Below are positions 24,901 to 30,436 of a DNA stretch of 64,000 bases, one piece after another. The position numbers were made by a program, and so were the translations under genes. The stretch is from Mytilus galloprovincialis. Its lineage: Eukaryota; Mollusca; Bivalvia; Mytilida; Mytilidae. The DNA lies in assembly GCF_965363235.1 (NCBI RefSeq), contig NC_134843.1:64395865-64459864 (forward strand). Direction: 5' to 3'. Every line of letters begins with the position of its first letter. Positions within the stretch are counted from its first letter, which is position 1. A model generated the notes under the pieces. That model was not told the origin of the DNA. It ran no database searches and worked only from the letters and a program-made list of their open reading frames with translations.

Positions 24901-27900
24901 CTTACCCTTCTAGATCACCTGATATCACCCTCAGTTTTTGGTGGGGTTCGTGTTGCTTAGCTTAGTTTTCTATGTTGTGTCTTGTGTACTATTGTTTGTC
25001 TGTTTGTCTTTTTTTGTTTTTAACCATAGCATTGTCAGTTTATTTTCAATTTATGAGTCTGACTGTCCCTCTGGAATCTTTCGCCCCTCTTTAAGGTTCA
25101 ATCTGAGGTTACAGTCTTTTGAGAAATCAAACATTGTGTCAAACCTTCATGAAATTTTATGAAATTTGAAAAGAAGGTTGTTTATGACCAACTGACAGTA
25201 TTCAGAGCAAAGTTTTGAAAATAATCATATAAATATATAGTATACTGTATAAATATGTTTGAAGGACTTTATTGGATAATGATTTTTGTAGGGAGAAGAA
25301 ATTTGAATATTTTACCAAGTGCGGAAAGTTCTCCAGTAAAACCAACATATGGTGAGTATGAATTTTAACTAGACATTTTTAACATCCGGATTAAATTAAT
25401 GTGACCAATTTTTTTTCTGGGCTTTTAATGAAAATACATAGAAACCATATATTTTCAGTATCAGGGTAAGATTAACTGTTTTTTTGACACCTTCATTGTC
25501 TACTTTTCACCTTTCTTATGTTTCTTTTCAACTAATACCATTTGTAATTAAGAGTGTAAAGACCTATATAAGTCTCTGAACAATTGGTATTATTATTTTA
25601 TTCAAAGTAAAATTGAGAATGGAAATAGGGAATGTGTCAAACAGACAAAAACATGACCGAAGAAGAGCAGAAAACAGCCGAAGGCCACAATTGGTCTTCA
25701 ATACAGCTGGGCCCTAAACAAAAATGTGTACTAGTCTAGTGATAATTGATGTCAATCTAAACTCTGAAATATATTAATGAACTAAACTTAAAAATTAATC
25801 AAGATGAACAAAGGCTAGAGGCTTCTAACTTAGGACAGGTGCAAACATGGGATTGGTTAAACATGTTATTTTGAGATATCCCCTATGCCTCTTGCTTGCC
25901 AATACAGAAAAAACAAACACACAGCAATATGCACAGTAAAAGAATAGGTAACAAAAGAAACAAAAAAAATGACAATGGTACATAAATTAACAAAGTAATA
26001 CTAGCATTTACTGACAGGCCAGCTCAAGACTTCAATTAAACTGACTGAAAGTTAATGTCTTCATCATATGAATATCAATCACAATTCCTCCTGTTAGTGA
26101 TTTAGTATCATTACATCATAAAATATATGAGAAGTACATAACCCGTATCATGCAAAGACCCCCATTAGTGAATCAATATTAAAGCTAAAATTTGCCATCT
26201 TTAATAACATGAAAACAGAATCGTAAATATATCCCTTTTTTAATAGGTCTTTTTAAAGATTTTGAGTTGAAAGCTGACATTTTTTGCCTTTGTAAAGAAT
26301 TTAACCGTATTGGATTTGAAACACTAGAAAGTATACGAAGTCTGCATGCTGATTTCTATTTATGAATGATGACCTTGTACTGATGATAAGATTTAGTAAA
26401 TGTTTTGACTAGTTTATTATATCTAAAACCCTGGTGTAATTATTTTTCAGTAATACATAGATTTCTTTAGCTAAAATCTAGTACATTGTTACATACACAA
26501 GCGAAATTGTAAAAGTTGAAATATAAACACCATAAGATGGTGAAAAAGGAATGTCACCATCTAAAAATGGATAATTAACAATATGAAATGTTTACTTTTT
26601 CAGATTTAAATGATGCTATAGATGTGTGCCCAATTTTAGAAAAGACCAGTGAAAATACTGGAGACGGTGAAAAGATAAGTGAAACTACTGGACAAGGTGA
26701 AAAGATTAGTGAAACTACTGGACAAGGTGAAAAGATAAGTGAAACTACTGGACAAGGTGAAAAGATAAGTGAAACTACTGGACAAGGTGAAAAGATTAGT
26801 GAAACTACTGGACAAGGTGGAAAGATTAGTGAAACTACTGGACAAGGTGGAAAGATTAGTGAAACTACTGGACAAGGTGGAAAGATTAGTGAAACTACTG
26901 GACAAGGTGGAAAGATTAGTGAAACTACTGAAAATGGTAAATATTCTGAAGTCTTTACAATATCAAATCAGTCAAAGGTTGTATTGGTGACTGTGGCTTC
27001 TCTTCAAATTTTTGAGATGGCCACCATATATACTTAAAATTGAAAGATTGTGTAAGGCTGAAGGTTTTATAATATCTCTTAGTATTTAATACAGTGGACC
27101 CAATAGAGATTGTTTGCATCTCACTGATATTTACTTTACCATAGGGGAGATGTTTTATGAATGTGATAGTTTAGTTTCCTTATGCAACAATCTTTCTCAG
27201 GTGCTTTGCTGTTATTTTGATAGTTATTTTTGAAATGAATGATAACTGATTAATAGGATTTAAGGTGTGTGAAAACAAATTTAAGCTTCATAATGCAAAA
27301 TTAAAAGAAGTTGAAATAATGATAAAATTGAGAATGGAAATTAGGAATGTGTAAAAGAGACAATAACCCAACCAAAGAGCAGAAACGTCTGAAGGCCCCC
27401 TTTGGGTCTTCAACACAGAGAGAAAATCCAACACCTTTAGCTGGCAACTAATAAAAAATGTGTACTAGTTCAGTGAAAATTGACGCCACACTATTATTCT
27501 CCAAAACATATAAATGAACTAAACAAATAAGTGTCCCAGGTTAGGTGAGGGTTGGGATTCCCCTAACTGGGTATTAGGGGAATAGAAATTTGTTGTACCC
27601 TGAGATAAAGCCAAAAGTAATAGTTGTATCTGAGAGGACAATAAACTTATTTTTCCACAAATATCCAGTCAGTAAGACTTTTATTATACTGAAAGAGACA
27701 ACATACACAAAATAATGCCAGGGACTGAAGGACATAGTTGACCATGATTCATTTATACAAATGTAAGAGACAGCAGACACATTGTGATGACACCTTGTCT
27801 ATCTCTTCTAAGGTATAAGATGGCTGTCTTTTTTTTCAAGGTAGTCAGAAATAATCTTTTGTCAGTTTGAATGACTGAATTTGTGTTTTTGGCATTCTAA

Positions 27901-28312
27901 TGCAGATCAAAGTGAAAGATCCAAAATATATTTTATATGCCTTGGACAATATATTTGTTTCATTAAAAACAAGTTGTTGTTTTGAACTGTTCTTGAATAA
28001 TCTAAGTATAAGTTGATCTGAATATATGATATAGTTTCAAAGTATTTACAAAGTAAGAAAAGTTATCTGTTCCTGATATGTCATGTGATTTAAGTAATAT
28101 CTTAAAAGTTTTTTTGCTAATATAATAAATTTATCTTTTTAGGAAGAAAAAGAACAAGTTGTTCTTCAAAAAATGAAAAAGTGGATGCAACAGAATCCAA
28201 GAAGTGCACAGTAAGACTGACTGATATTGGTACTATTAAAAACTTGAAAACATATGTAGATAAGACAGAGAAAAAAAGAAAAAGAAGAAAGATATGTCTA
28301 AAGAACTTGTAA
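486..28312 (+). CDS. 18-exon gene for a 909-aa protein with a ParB/sulfiredoxin-like domain
   Basis: Exons: 486-579, 7898-7980, 8810-8943, 12484-13279, 14190-14444, 15088-15250, 15756-15803, 16397-16441, 16992-17033, 17668-17709, 19548-19592, 21153-21362, 21797-21886, 24337-24396, 24647-24706, 25292-25351, 26604-26936, 28143-28312. All have AG/GT borders, the phases agree at every junction, and the sum is 2,730 nt, ending in TAA. Layout: residues 1-104 unrecognised; 105-185 acidic and Ser-rich; about 210-330 ParB/Srx-like; 335-510 probably helical and unrecognised; 510-583 Ser/Thr-rich; 583-740 three related 20-aa units plus unique sequence; 745-853 ten-residue repeats; basic C-terminus with KKRKRRK. 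No signal peptide or membrane segment is evident, so a nuclear or cytosolic place is inferred. The product is not a family I can name. Exon usage is inferred from sequence alone; missed or alternative exons are possible, mainly in the 7.3-kb first intron. Confidence 0.72.
1196..1252 (+). repeat. fragment of a common bivalve interspersed repeat
   Basis: Carries the core GAGAGTTGTCTCATTGGCA followed by a CACACCACATCTTC-type end. The same core appears at 8620-8680, 44795-44835 and 53715-53750, and inverted at 17290-17345, 21930-21970 and 63340-63380. The pattern is a dispersed family; I recall it as frequent in mussel sequence. Confidence 0.6.
1535..2319. mobile_element. non-autonomous DNA transposon (MITE), PIF/Harbinger-like
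   Basis: The left end GACCCTGTTCACACTAGCAT and the right end, whose reverse complement begins GACCCCGTTCACACTAGGAC, form terminal inverted repeats that continue into ATCGAT-rich sub-terminal sequence. TTA flanks both ends (1532-1534 and 2320-2322), as expected for the 3-bp TWA target of PIF/Harbinger elements. Inside are many copies of GATCGATCTA-like and GCGTTCACA-like motifs in both orientations, and a 23-base G run. No transposase frame is present. The family assignment is inferred from the ends only. Confidence 0.72.
1777..1799 (+). repeat. 23-base poly-G run
   Basis: An uninterrupted run of 23 G lies inside the inverted-repeat element, preceded by a CA-rich stretch (ACTGATACACACACTT). 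The length is prone to assembly error. Confidence 0.9.
3851..3900. repeat. AT dinucleotide microsatellite
   Basis: About 25 uninterrupted AT units, followed by a motif also found at the start of the window. Confidence 0.95.
4373..4505. mobile_element. short fold-back element with purine/pyrimidine arms
   Basis: Left arm CTCCAGGGGCGGATCCAG pairs with the right arm CTGGATCCACCACTGGAG; inner arms are GGGGGTTTCAACC and GGTTCCAACCCCC. No coding capacity. Relatives are at 19230-19324 and 34758-34845, and a similar design at 33127-33282. Confidence 0.6.
4655..5116. mobile_element. MITE with TTAA flanks and ACGTGAAAT motifs
   Basis: The left end GAGGGTGGTAAAGGGG and right end CCCTTTACCACCCCCTC are inverted copies. 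TTAA is found directly outside the left end (4651-4654) and two bases outside the right end (5117-5120), suggesting a TTAA target as used by piggyBac-type elements. The interior repeats GAACGTGAAAT, TGCACGAAAAT and similar words. No protein frame. Confidence 0.55.
5219..6499. mobile_element. 1.28-kb inverted-repeat element
   Basis: The ends share TTGTTTCCCCTCAC-CGAC in inverted orientation (5219-5244 and 6478-6499). Nested inside are further inverted copies built around CCAGAAAAC..GGG and CAGGGAATAC words (about 5600-5645 and 6285-6365). No open frame of note, so it looks like a non-autonomous DNA element. The target duplication could not be settled by eye. Confidence 0.5.
6660..7040. repeat. 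degenerate tandem repeat (about 130-170 bp unit)
   Basis: Two to three copies of a unit with the words AACAATAACTCAAAAATGCT, ATGAAACTTTGGTGAAT and TATATCTATTGATGTAAG. The same family is found at 22890-23030 and 23380-23560, where a SINE has inserted into it. Confidence 0.6.
7898..7980 (+). CDS. exon 2 (residues 32-59) of the ParB-like gene
   Basis: Acceptor ATTTCAG at 7891-7897, donor ATACAG|GTACAT. Open only in the frame that needs phase 1 entry, which exon 1 supplies, and it leaves in phase 0, which exon 3 needs. The encoded piece (DQSLTNLQTHVQHITC..) is unrecognised and Cys-containing. Confidence 0.62.
7981..8809. other. intron 2
   Basis: Non-coding by eye. It holds one reversed end of the dispersed CATTGGCAATCATACCAC repeat near 8625-8690; nothing else recognised. 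Confidence 0.5.
8810..8943 (+). CDS. exon 3 (residues 60-104) of the ParB-like gene
   Basis: Acceptor TAATTTTAG, donor GACAG|GTTACT. It starts with VNFGTSVLKLNKKKFTGTT and ends LDTGEFLKDR with the last Arg codon completed by exon 4. The composition is that of a folded domain (alternating hydrophobic and lysine residues, LLKFWLDTGEFL amphipathic helix), but I do not recognise the family. Confidence 0.75.
9060..9400. repeat. diverged copy of the CTATAGTGATCAG repeat family
   Basis: Shares CACCCTATAGTGATCAGACTGTCTGT with the start of the array at 11055-11090 in shorter words, followed by similar 'phase' text (GTAACACTGCAACTTCTAACCAG). It looks like a diverged single copy of the same family. Confidence 0.4.
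10455..11015. repeat. 31-bp minisatellite, about 16-17 copies
   Basis: Unit close to GTCTGTCAAATCTTATGTCAG + AAACAATAAA, repeated with small changes; the left end is more diverged than the middle. It lies within intron 3 and codes for nothing. Confidence 0.85.
11030..11790. repeat. four-copy tandem repeat of about 171 bp with nuclear-receptor-like motifs
   Basis: AGGTCAAAGGTCAAGGT recurs at 11214, 11384, 11555 and 11724, spacings 170, 171 and 169. Each unit also has GTGTCCTGTGGTGAAGATCG, CACCAGAGGG and TGTCATGATGTATGTAC. The left flank starts with a GC-rich inverted word (GCCCCGCCTTTAGGCGGG). The AGGTCA-A-AGGTCA core is a perfect DR1 half-site pair. Confidence 0.85.
12045..12260 (-). mobile_element. 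tRNA-like SINE copy, minus strand
   Basis: Shares CAACAATGTTAGATCTGTAAA, GCTACTGAGATATCGTG and GGTGTTACCTTTCC-type words with the three copies at 38320-39577. Read on the minus strand, the middle part gives TGGTCTAGA.. followed by GAGTTGGAATCCC, which stand for weakened A and B boxes of a tRNA promoter. Confidence 0.55.
12484..13279 (+). CDS. exon 4 (residues 104-369): acidic linker and ParB/Srx-like domain
   Basis: Acceptor GTGTTTTAG, donor CAAGGT|GTAAGT, chosen because it leaves in phase 0 as exon 5 requires. The first 80 residues are acidic and Ser-rich (ESSSSSEQSEGDDE). Residues about 210-330 follow the order of a ParB N-terminal domain: a box I-like KRFKVRE (214-220) with a helix FVEKMANVMVEK, then a hydrophobic strand and VDGNHSIKA (271-279) like box II, then GVFIYCGLTENEAILLGISR and NEDTE (316-320) like box III, followed by a charged helix. 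In bacterial ParB these boxes bind CTP and the clamp; in Srx-like relatives the fold binds ATP. The match is by motif order, not by search. The box II Arg-rich signature is replaced by GNHS, so activity is open. Confidence 0.8.
12800..13162 (+). other. ParB/sulfiredoxin-like domain region (residues 210-330)
   Basis: This marks the domain within exon 4. Visible anchors are KRFKVRE, VDGNHSIKA and LGISRNEDTE in the order and rough spacing seen in ParB-like folds. The family call is inference and needs a profile search. Confidence 0.55.
13280..14189. other. intron 4
   Basis: AT-rich, no repeats of note and no second open frame with splice sites. An apparent ORF running into exon 5 from 14043 begins in the intron and is not thought to be translated. 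Confidence 0.5.
14190..14444 (+). CDS. exon 5 (residues 370-454)
   Basis: Acceptor TTTTCACAG, donor AAAAAG|GTATTT, phase 0 at both ends (85 codons). It encodes KKAVDSKSMLRFLATGLS.. with several predicted helices and a Lys-rich end. No family is recognised; it could be the helical follow-on that in ParB proteins sits after the N-terminal domain, but this is guesswork. Confidence 0.78.
14445..15087. other. intron 5
   Basis: Contains a copy of the TACCAAGTCAGGAATATGAC repeat family (14795-14945), also seen at 54915-55050 and 63670-63805 and, reversed, at 19760-19830. Confidence 0.5.
15088..15250 (+). CDS. exon 6 (residues 455-508)
   Basis: Acceptor TTTTTTCAG, donor TTTT|GTAAGT, phase 0 in and 1 out. 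The peptide LRKDVTLNIKFQTKCTQGF to KEMERLVF has the rhythm of a beta-rich module with an aromatic WFHF pair. Not recognised. Confidence 0.78.
15251..15755. other. intron 6 with a degenerate ~50-bp repeat
   Basis: From 15560 to 15715 the words GGCATATAGATCTATGGC and close variants recur about four times. No coding frame. Confidence 0.45.
15756..15803 (+). CDS. exon 7 (48 bp)
   Basis: Acceptor TTTTTTTTCAG, donor GGATG|GTAATT. First of the phase 1-1 exons; encodes SSKDKRLPISSTPNLD, a Ser/Pro-rich linker. Confidence 0.72.
15804..16396. other. intron 7
   Basis: Holds a two-copy repeat with TACACAATGCTTATTACCACC words (about 15960-16260), a fragment of a dispersed family. No exon seen. Confidence 0.4.
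16397..16441 (+). CDS. exon 8 (45 bp, phase 1-1)
   Basis: Acceptor GCTTTTCAG, donor GCAGTG|GTAAGT. Encodes DEQDFVDTSSSQRSS, acidic then Ser-rich. Confidence 0.7.
16442..16991. other. intron 8
   Basis: AT-rich with no repeat or frame I can name. Confidence 0.4.
16992..17033 (+). CDS. exon 9 (42 bp, phase 1-1)
   Basis: Acceptor TTTCTTCAG, donor AATGTG|GTAAGT. Encodes DLDSTDQFLTGAEC. Confidence 0.7.
17290..17435 (-). repeat. dispersed bivalve repeat, minus strand
   Basis: AAGATGTGGTATGATGGCTA, GAGACAATTCTCCACAAG, CTTCAACAATGAGCAAAGCC and CAGCTATAAAA occur in the same order as in the copy at 63340-63480. On the plus strand of 44590-44840 the same family reads in the opposite sense. A dispersed non-coding family. 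Confidence 0.65.
17668..17709 (+). CDS. exon 10 (42 bp, phase 1-1)
   Basis: Acceptor TTTTAGCAG, donor TAATG|GTATGT. Encodes ATTSFLGTTSFSSN. The tandem TAGCAG could also splice three bases earlier, adding one Ala. Confidence 0.68.
17775..18003. mobile_element. 229-bp MITE with ~63-bp inverted repeats
   Basis: Left GGTTACCTACGACATCCAGG and the reverse complement of the right end (ATAACCTACGACATCCTTGC) start long, imperfect inverted arms that continue through TCAATTAAGA.., AAGAAGT.ACAT and AAACATT. The centre is unique AT-rich sequence. Confidence 0.65.
18690..19400. repeat. degenerate tandem repeat (~150-180 bp)
   Basis: Four to five diverged copies share AAGTTTTCTTGTTAAGTCAG, GAAAGATCAATGATACTTTG, CTATCAGTACA and AGGCCCTGCCCTTAG. 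The last copy is split by a fold-back element. Confidence 0.6.
19230..19324. mobile_element. fold-back element inserted in the tandem repeat
   Basis: Starts CATAGGCAGATCCATTACTG and ends CTGGATCCGCCACTG. The bases CTATC stand on both sides (19225-19229 and 19325-19329) and the surrounding tandem repeat resumes across it, so it is a young nested insertion. Confidence 0.6.
19548..19592 (+). CDS. exon 11 (45 bp, phase 1-1)
   Basis: Acceptor GTAATTGCAG, donor AAGTG|GTAAGT. Encodes GTKSSLGISFSMKLS. Confidence 0.7.
19690..20110 (+). repeat. dispersed repeat (TCATATTCCTGACTTGGTAC family)
   Basis: Shares long blocks with 39715-39890 in the same sense; its first part is the reverse complement of the family seen at 14795, 54915 and 63670. 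Confidence 0.55.
20430..20830. repeat. two-copy tandem repeat of about 165 bp
   Basis: CAAGGATTTCTGAAATTT, ATGAGTCAGCT and CAACAA(C/A)TTCC recur with this spacing after a CTGTCTGTCTGTC run. Confidence 0.5.
21153..21362 (+). CDS. exon 12 (residues 583-652)
   Basis: Acceptor TTGTTCTAG, donor TAGAAG|GTAATC, phase 1-1, 69 full codons. GFLHHMADSDAVLRAESGMF leads into an acidic EEEEVE stretch and the hydrophobic end AWLLVLNTLKVLE. Unrecognised; probably a short helical module. Confidence 0.8.
21363..21796. other. intron 12
   Basis: Nothing recognised. Confidence 0.4.
21797..21886 (+). CDS. exon 13 (90 bp, phase 1-1)
   Basis: Acceptor TATGTTTTAG, donor GCTAAAG|GTTGGT. Encodes DMYIVNTQKKYGMISQSRTR and a further basic piece; could contribute to nucleic-acid binding or nuclear import (inference). 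Confidence 0.72.
22728..22777 (+). other. 50-bp exon-like segment that would break the frame
   Basis: Acceptor ATTGTAG and donor TTCAG|GTAATT look usable. Entered in phase 1 like all its neighbours it reads GRILKSVQKRNQTRLIQ, starting with the Gly-basic pattern of the next exons, but at 50 bp it exits in phase 0. Joined to the exon at 24337 the frame then meets TAA within that exon. It is therefore either unused, a decayed copy, or a poison exon. Confidence 0.4.
22890..23560. repeat. older repeat split by a SINE
   Basis: ATGAAACTTTGGTGA and the following TTTGTTGATTTTA words occur on both sides of the SINE; relatives at 6660-7040. Confidence 0.55.
23035..23379 (+). mobile_element. tRNA-derived SINE with 13-bp target site duplication
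   Basis: The head has an A-box-like TGGTGTAGTGGTGAG and a B-box GGTTCAATTCC about 45 bases later, typical of an internal Pol III promoter. The tail ends in TATAAATAAACATGTGT. AAACTTTGGTGAG is found on both sides (23022-23034 and 23380-23392) as a perfect 13-bp duplication, marking L1-type insertion. The middle contains AGAGAGCCATATCTCTTGCA. It carries no protein frame. Confidence 0.82.
24337..24396 (+). CDS. exon 14 (60 bp, first of three related exons)
   Basis: Acceptor TTTATAG, donor GGAAG|GTGAGT, phase 1-1. Encodes GKRNVYSFTSEDSSPLKSME. The two following exons have the same length, phase and the S-S/R-S-P-(L/V)-K core, so they arose by exon duplication. SSPLK is a minimal proline-directed phospho-site. 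Confidence 0.78.
24647..24706 (+). CDS. exon 15 (60 bp, second related exon)
   Basis: Acceptor TTTGTAG, donor CAGATG|GTAGGT. Encodes GKTDKKSSTSDDRSPLKATD, aligned without gaps to exon 14. Confidence 0.78.
24707..25291. other. intron 15 with a retrotransposon-type 3' end
   Basis: Most of 24885-25115 is a copy of the family described at 32490-33000. Confidence 0.5.
24885..25115 (+). mobile_element. retrotransposon 3'-end fragment
   Basis: CAGTTTTTGGTGGGGTTCGT, TCTATGTTGTGTCTTGTGTA, CATTGTCAGTTTATTTTC and TGACTGTCCCTCTGG occur in the same order as at 31823-31965 and 32838-32999. The 32.5-kb copy still carries a coding part, so these look like 3' tails. Confidence 0.6.
25292..25351 (+). CDS. 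exon 16 (60 bp, third related exon)
   Basis: Acceptor TTTTGTAG, donor CATATG|GTGAGT. Encodes GRRNLNILPSAESSPVKPTY; SSPVK aligns with SSPLK and RSPLK of the two exons before. Confidence 0.76.
25352..26603. other. intron 16
   Basis: A dispersed repeat (AATTGAGAATGGAAATAGGG, AAGAAGAGCAGAAAACAGCC) fills about 25608-25990; another copy is at 27320-27500. The rest is AT-rich without a feature I can name. Confidence 0.5.
25608..25990 (+). repeat. dispersed repeat (AATTGAGAATGGAAAT family)
   Basis: Shares GAGAATGGAAAT(A/T)(G)GGAATGTGT, GGTCTTCAA(T/C)AC and AATGTGTACTAGT with 27320-27500. Confidence 0.55.
26604..26936 (+). CDS. exon 17 (333 bp) encoding nine GE/GGKISETTGQ repeats
   Basis: Acceptor TTTTTCAG, donor GAAAATG|GTAAAT, phase 1-1, 110 full codons. 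After DLNDAIDVCPILEKTSENTG the exon consists of nine 10-residue units, five GEKISETTGQ and then four GGKISETT(GQ), almost identical at DNA level. The units are polar, Thr/Ser-rich and probably disordered. Because each unit is 30 bp, copy-number change keeps the frame. Confidence 0.82.
26666..26935 (+). repeat. coding 30-bp minisatellite, nine units
   Basis: Unit GGTGAAAAGATAAGTGAAAC + TACTGGACAA with A/T and A/G changes only. The first five units and last four units differ by one A-to-G change (Glu to Gly), showing spread by unequal exchange. Confidence 0.92.
26937..28142. other. intron 17
   Basis: Holds a second copy of the AATTGAGAATGGAAAT repeat (27320-27500). No exon seen. Confidence 0.5.
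28143..28312 (+). CDS. exon 18, C-terminus with basic nuclear-type signal
   Basis: Acceptor ATCTTTTTAG; the frame enters in phase 1 and stops at TAA 28310-28312. It again begins G-basic (GRKRTSCSSKNEK) like exons 14-16 and ends TEKKRKRRKICLKNL. The KKRKRRK cluster fits a nuclear localisation signal. No clear AATAAA was found close downstream. Confidence 0.78.
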
Positions 28313-28873
28313 AATAATATATGTAATATGTTAAGTTTTAAATAAGTTCATCTGATATGAAACAACAAATTCAGGATACTTCGTGTCATATTTCAAATAA
28401 GTTGAATGGATATCTACTTTTATGATAAAACTATGGTATTTCAAAAAGTTGTAAATATTTTTTTGTCTAATTAATGAAAATCAGTAATAGAGTAAGGAAA
28501 AAAGTGTAAATATATAAATATAACAAAATCCCATCAAGAAAATCTTGACCTTTAGTTTAGTCATGCAGTTCTATGACAGCAGAACTTGTTTTATGTTATA
28601 GTAGCAACTTAAATATAAGTATGACCATATGCTAAGCAAATAATAGAAATCAGGAAAGAGAACACATTGTTGTGAATTAATTCTGTGTGACTTGATTATT
28701 TATCTAAAGTTTTTCAATAGTGTTAATGTATGTCATGTCTGCAAATTTCCTACACTAATATTTTTCAATATCAAATTTTTTTCCATCAAGTAAATGAGTC
28801 TGCAATACAAACAAAAGAGTGTATTGCACAGTTCTTTCCATTAAGGTCATGTGTATTCATTTATGCACAAAAA

Positions 28874-29008
28874 AGTCATAACTATAAATATTGTTTTTAT
28901 CACTGTGTAATGTTTACAAGTCATAACTATAAGTATTGGTTTTATCACTGTGTAATGTTTACAAGTCATAACTATAAGTATTGTTTTTATCACTGTGTAA
29001 TGTTTACA
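28874..29008. repeat. 45-bp tandem repeat, three copies
   Basis: Unit starts AGTCATAACTATAA(A/G)TATT and ends GTGTAATGTTTAC; nearly identical copies, so recent. Confidence 0.9.
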
Positions 29009-29084
29009 CTCCTATATCAGCAAGAAATTATATATATATAAAGAAGTTCAAGTCAAATATGAACTTTATTTTTACATTATACTA

Positions 29085-30198
29085 TATATAAATATAATAC
29101 TTTTACTTAATCATGCTGCTCGGAAATACAAGTTGTCCAATTATTGAATTGAATAAAAGACAAATATTGGTGTATAACGATCTTCATACTGTTAGCGTTC
29201 AGCCAGGATGAAGAGGTTATGCTCCAAATTAGATTGAGTTATTATCTTTATAAAAAAAGGAAGTGCATTCTAGATTCATTGATAGAGCTGGAATCTTATA
29301 GTTATTTTCAGTTATGTTTTGAGGATAATGATATAATAAGTCTATCTTGTGACTTTAATATTTTATTGTTGTTGTTTTGCTTAAACAATATGTAAAGTTT
29401 TTTGTTAATAAATTTTGTTTCTTTATTCATTCCATGTTCTGTTACATTATCAGCTTTTTTGTGAACCCTCAGAATTTGTTGATAATCTTTGGCAACATAA
29501 ATGTCAAAATATTCATGCATCATGCATCTTTAATTTTATTTTTCTTTGCATAATATGTACCATAATGTATATAGAGATAATCTTTTTACCTAATCATTCT
29601 GCTCGGATATACAAGTTGTCCAATTATTGAATTGAATAAAAGACAAATATTGGTGTGTAACGATCTTCATACTGTTAGCGTTTAGCCAGGATGAAGAGGT
29701 TATGCTCCAAATTGGATTGAGTTATTGTAGTTTTAAAAAAAGGAAGTGCATTCTAGATTCATTGATAGAGCTGGAATCTTATAGTTATTTTCAGTTATGT
29801 TTTTAGGATAATGATATAATAAAGTCTATCTTGTGACTTTAATATTTTATTGTTGTTGTTTGCTTAAACAATATGTTAAGTTTTTTGTTAATAAATTTTG
29901 TTTCTTTATTCATTCCATGTTCTGTTACATTATCAGCTTTTTTGTGAACCTTCAGAATTTGTGGATAATCTTTTGCAACATAAATGTCAAAATATTCATG
30001 AATCATGCATCTTTAATTTTATTTTTCTTTGCATAATATGTACCGTAATGTATACAGAGATAATCTTTTTACCTAATCATTCTGCTCGGATATACAAGTT
30101 GTCCAATTATTGAATTGAATAAAAGACAAATATTGGTGTGTAACGCTCTTCATAATGTTAGCGTTCAGCCAGGATGAAGAGGTTATGCTCCAAATTGT
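29085..30198. repeat. 483-bp tandem duplication, about 2.3 copies
   Basis: ACAAGTTGTCCAATTATTGA recurs at about 29129, 29611 and 30094, with ATGAAGAGGTTATGCTCC following each. Copies differ at a few percent of sites. Each unit has short open stretches that are copies of each other and not genes. Confidence 0.9.
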
Positions 30199-30436
30199 AT
30201 CTTGTTGATTATTGATTAACCCTCAAGGGTAAAGACCAAATGTTTGCACATTCAAAGAGTGTTTTGAAAACAATATCCACATGATTGTCTGAAGGTTTGC
30301 TATGGTGTAGAAGCATCTTGAAAACATACCTGCTCTGATCCTTTTTCCTTTTTGGGGTGGGTAAGAATATAATTCTTAATAGGGAACTATAATTAAATAG
30401 TTGGGAAAAAAGGAAAAAGGATATTGCAATTCTATC

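Larger units (their letters stand above)
28313..30436. other. intergenic: short and long tandem duplications
   Basis: Apart from the 45-bp and 483-bp tandem repeats, no gene was found. The first ~400 bases may be the 3' UTR of the ParB-like gene. Confidence 0.45.

Noticed and set aside
26636..26905. 89-codon open frame on the minus strand of exon 17
   Set aside because: A shadow of the 30-bp coding repeat; the plus strand has splice sites and frame continuity.
28730..29041. 103-codon open frame with SHNYKYCFYHCVMFT repeats
   Set aside because: It only reads through a 45-bp tandem repeat and lacks other support.
29415..30113. paired 71-codon open frames
   Set aside because: They are the same stretch in two units of the 483-bp tandem duplication, AT-rich and without family match.
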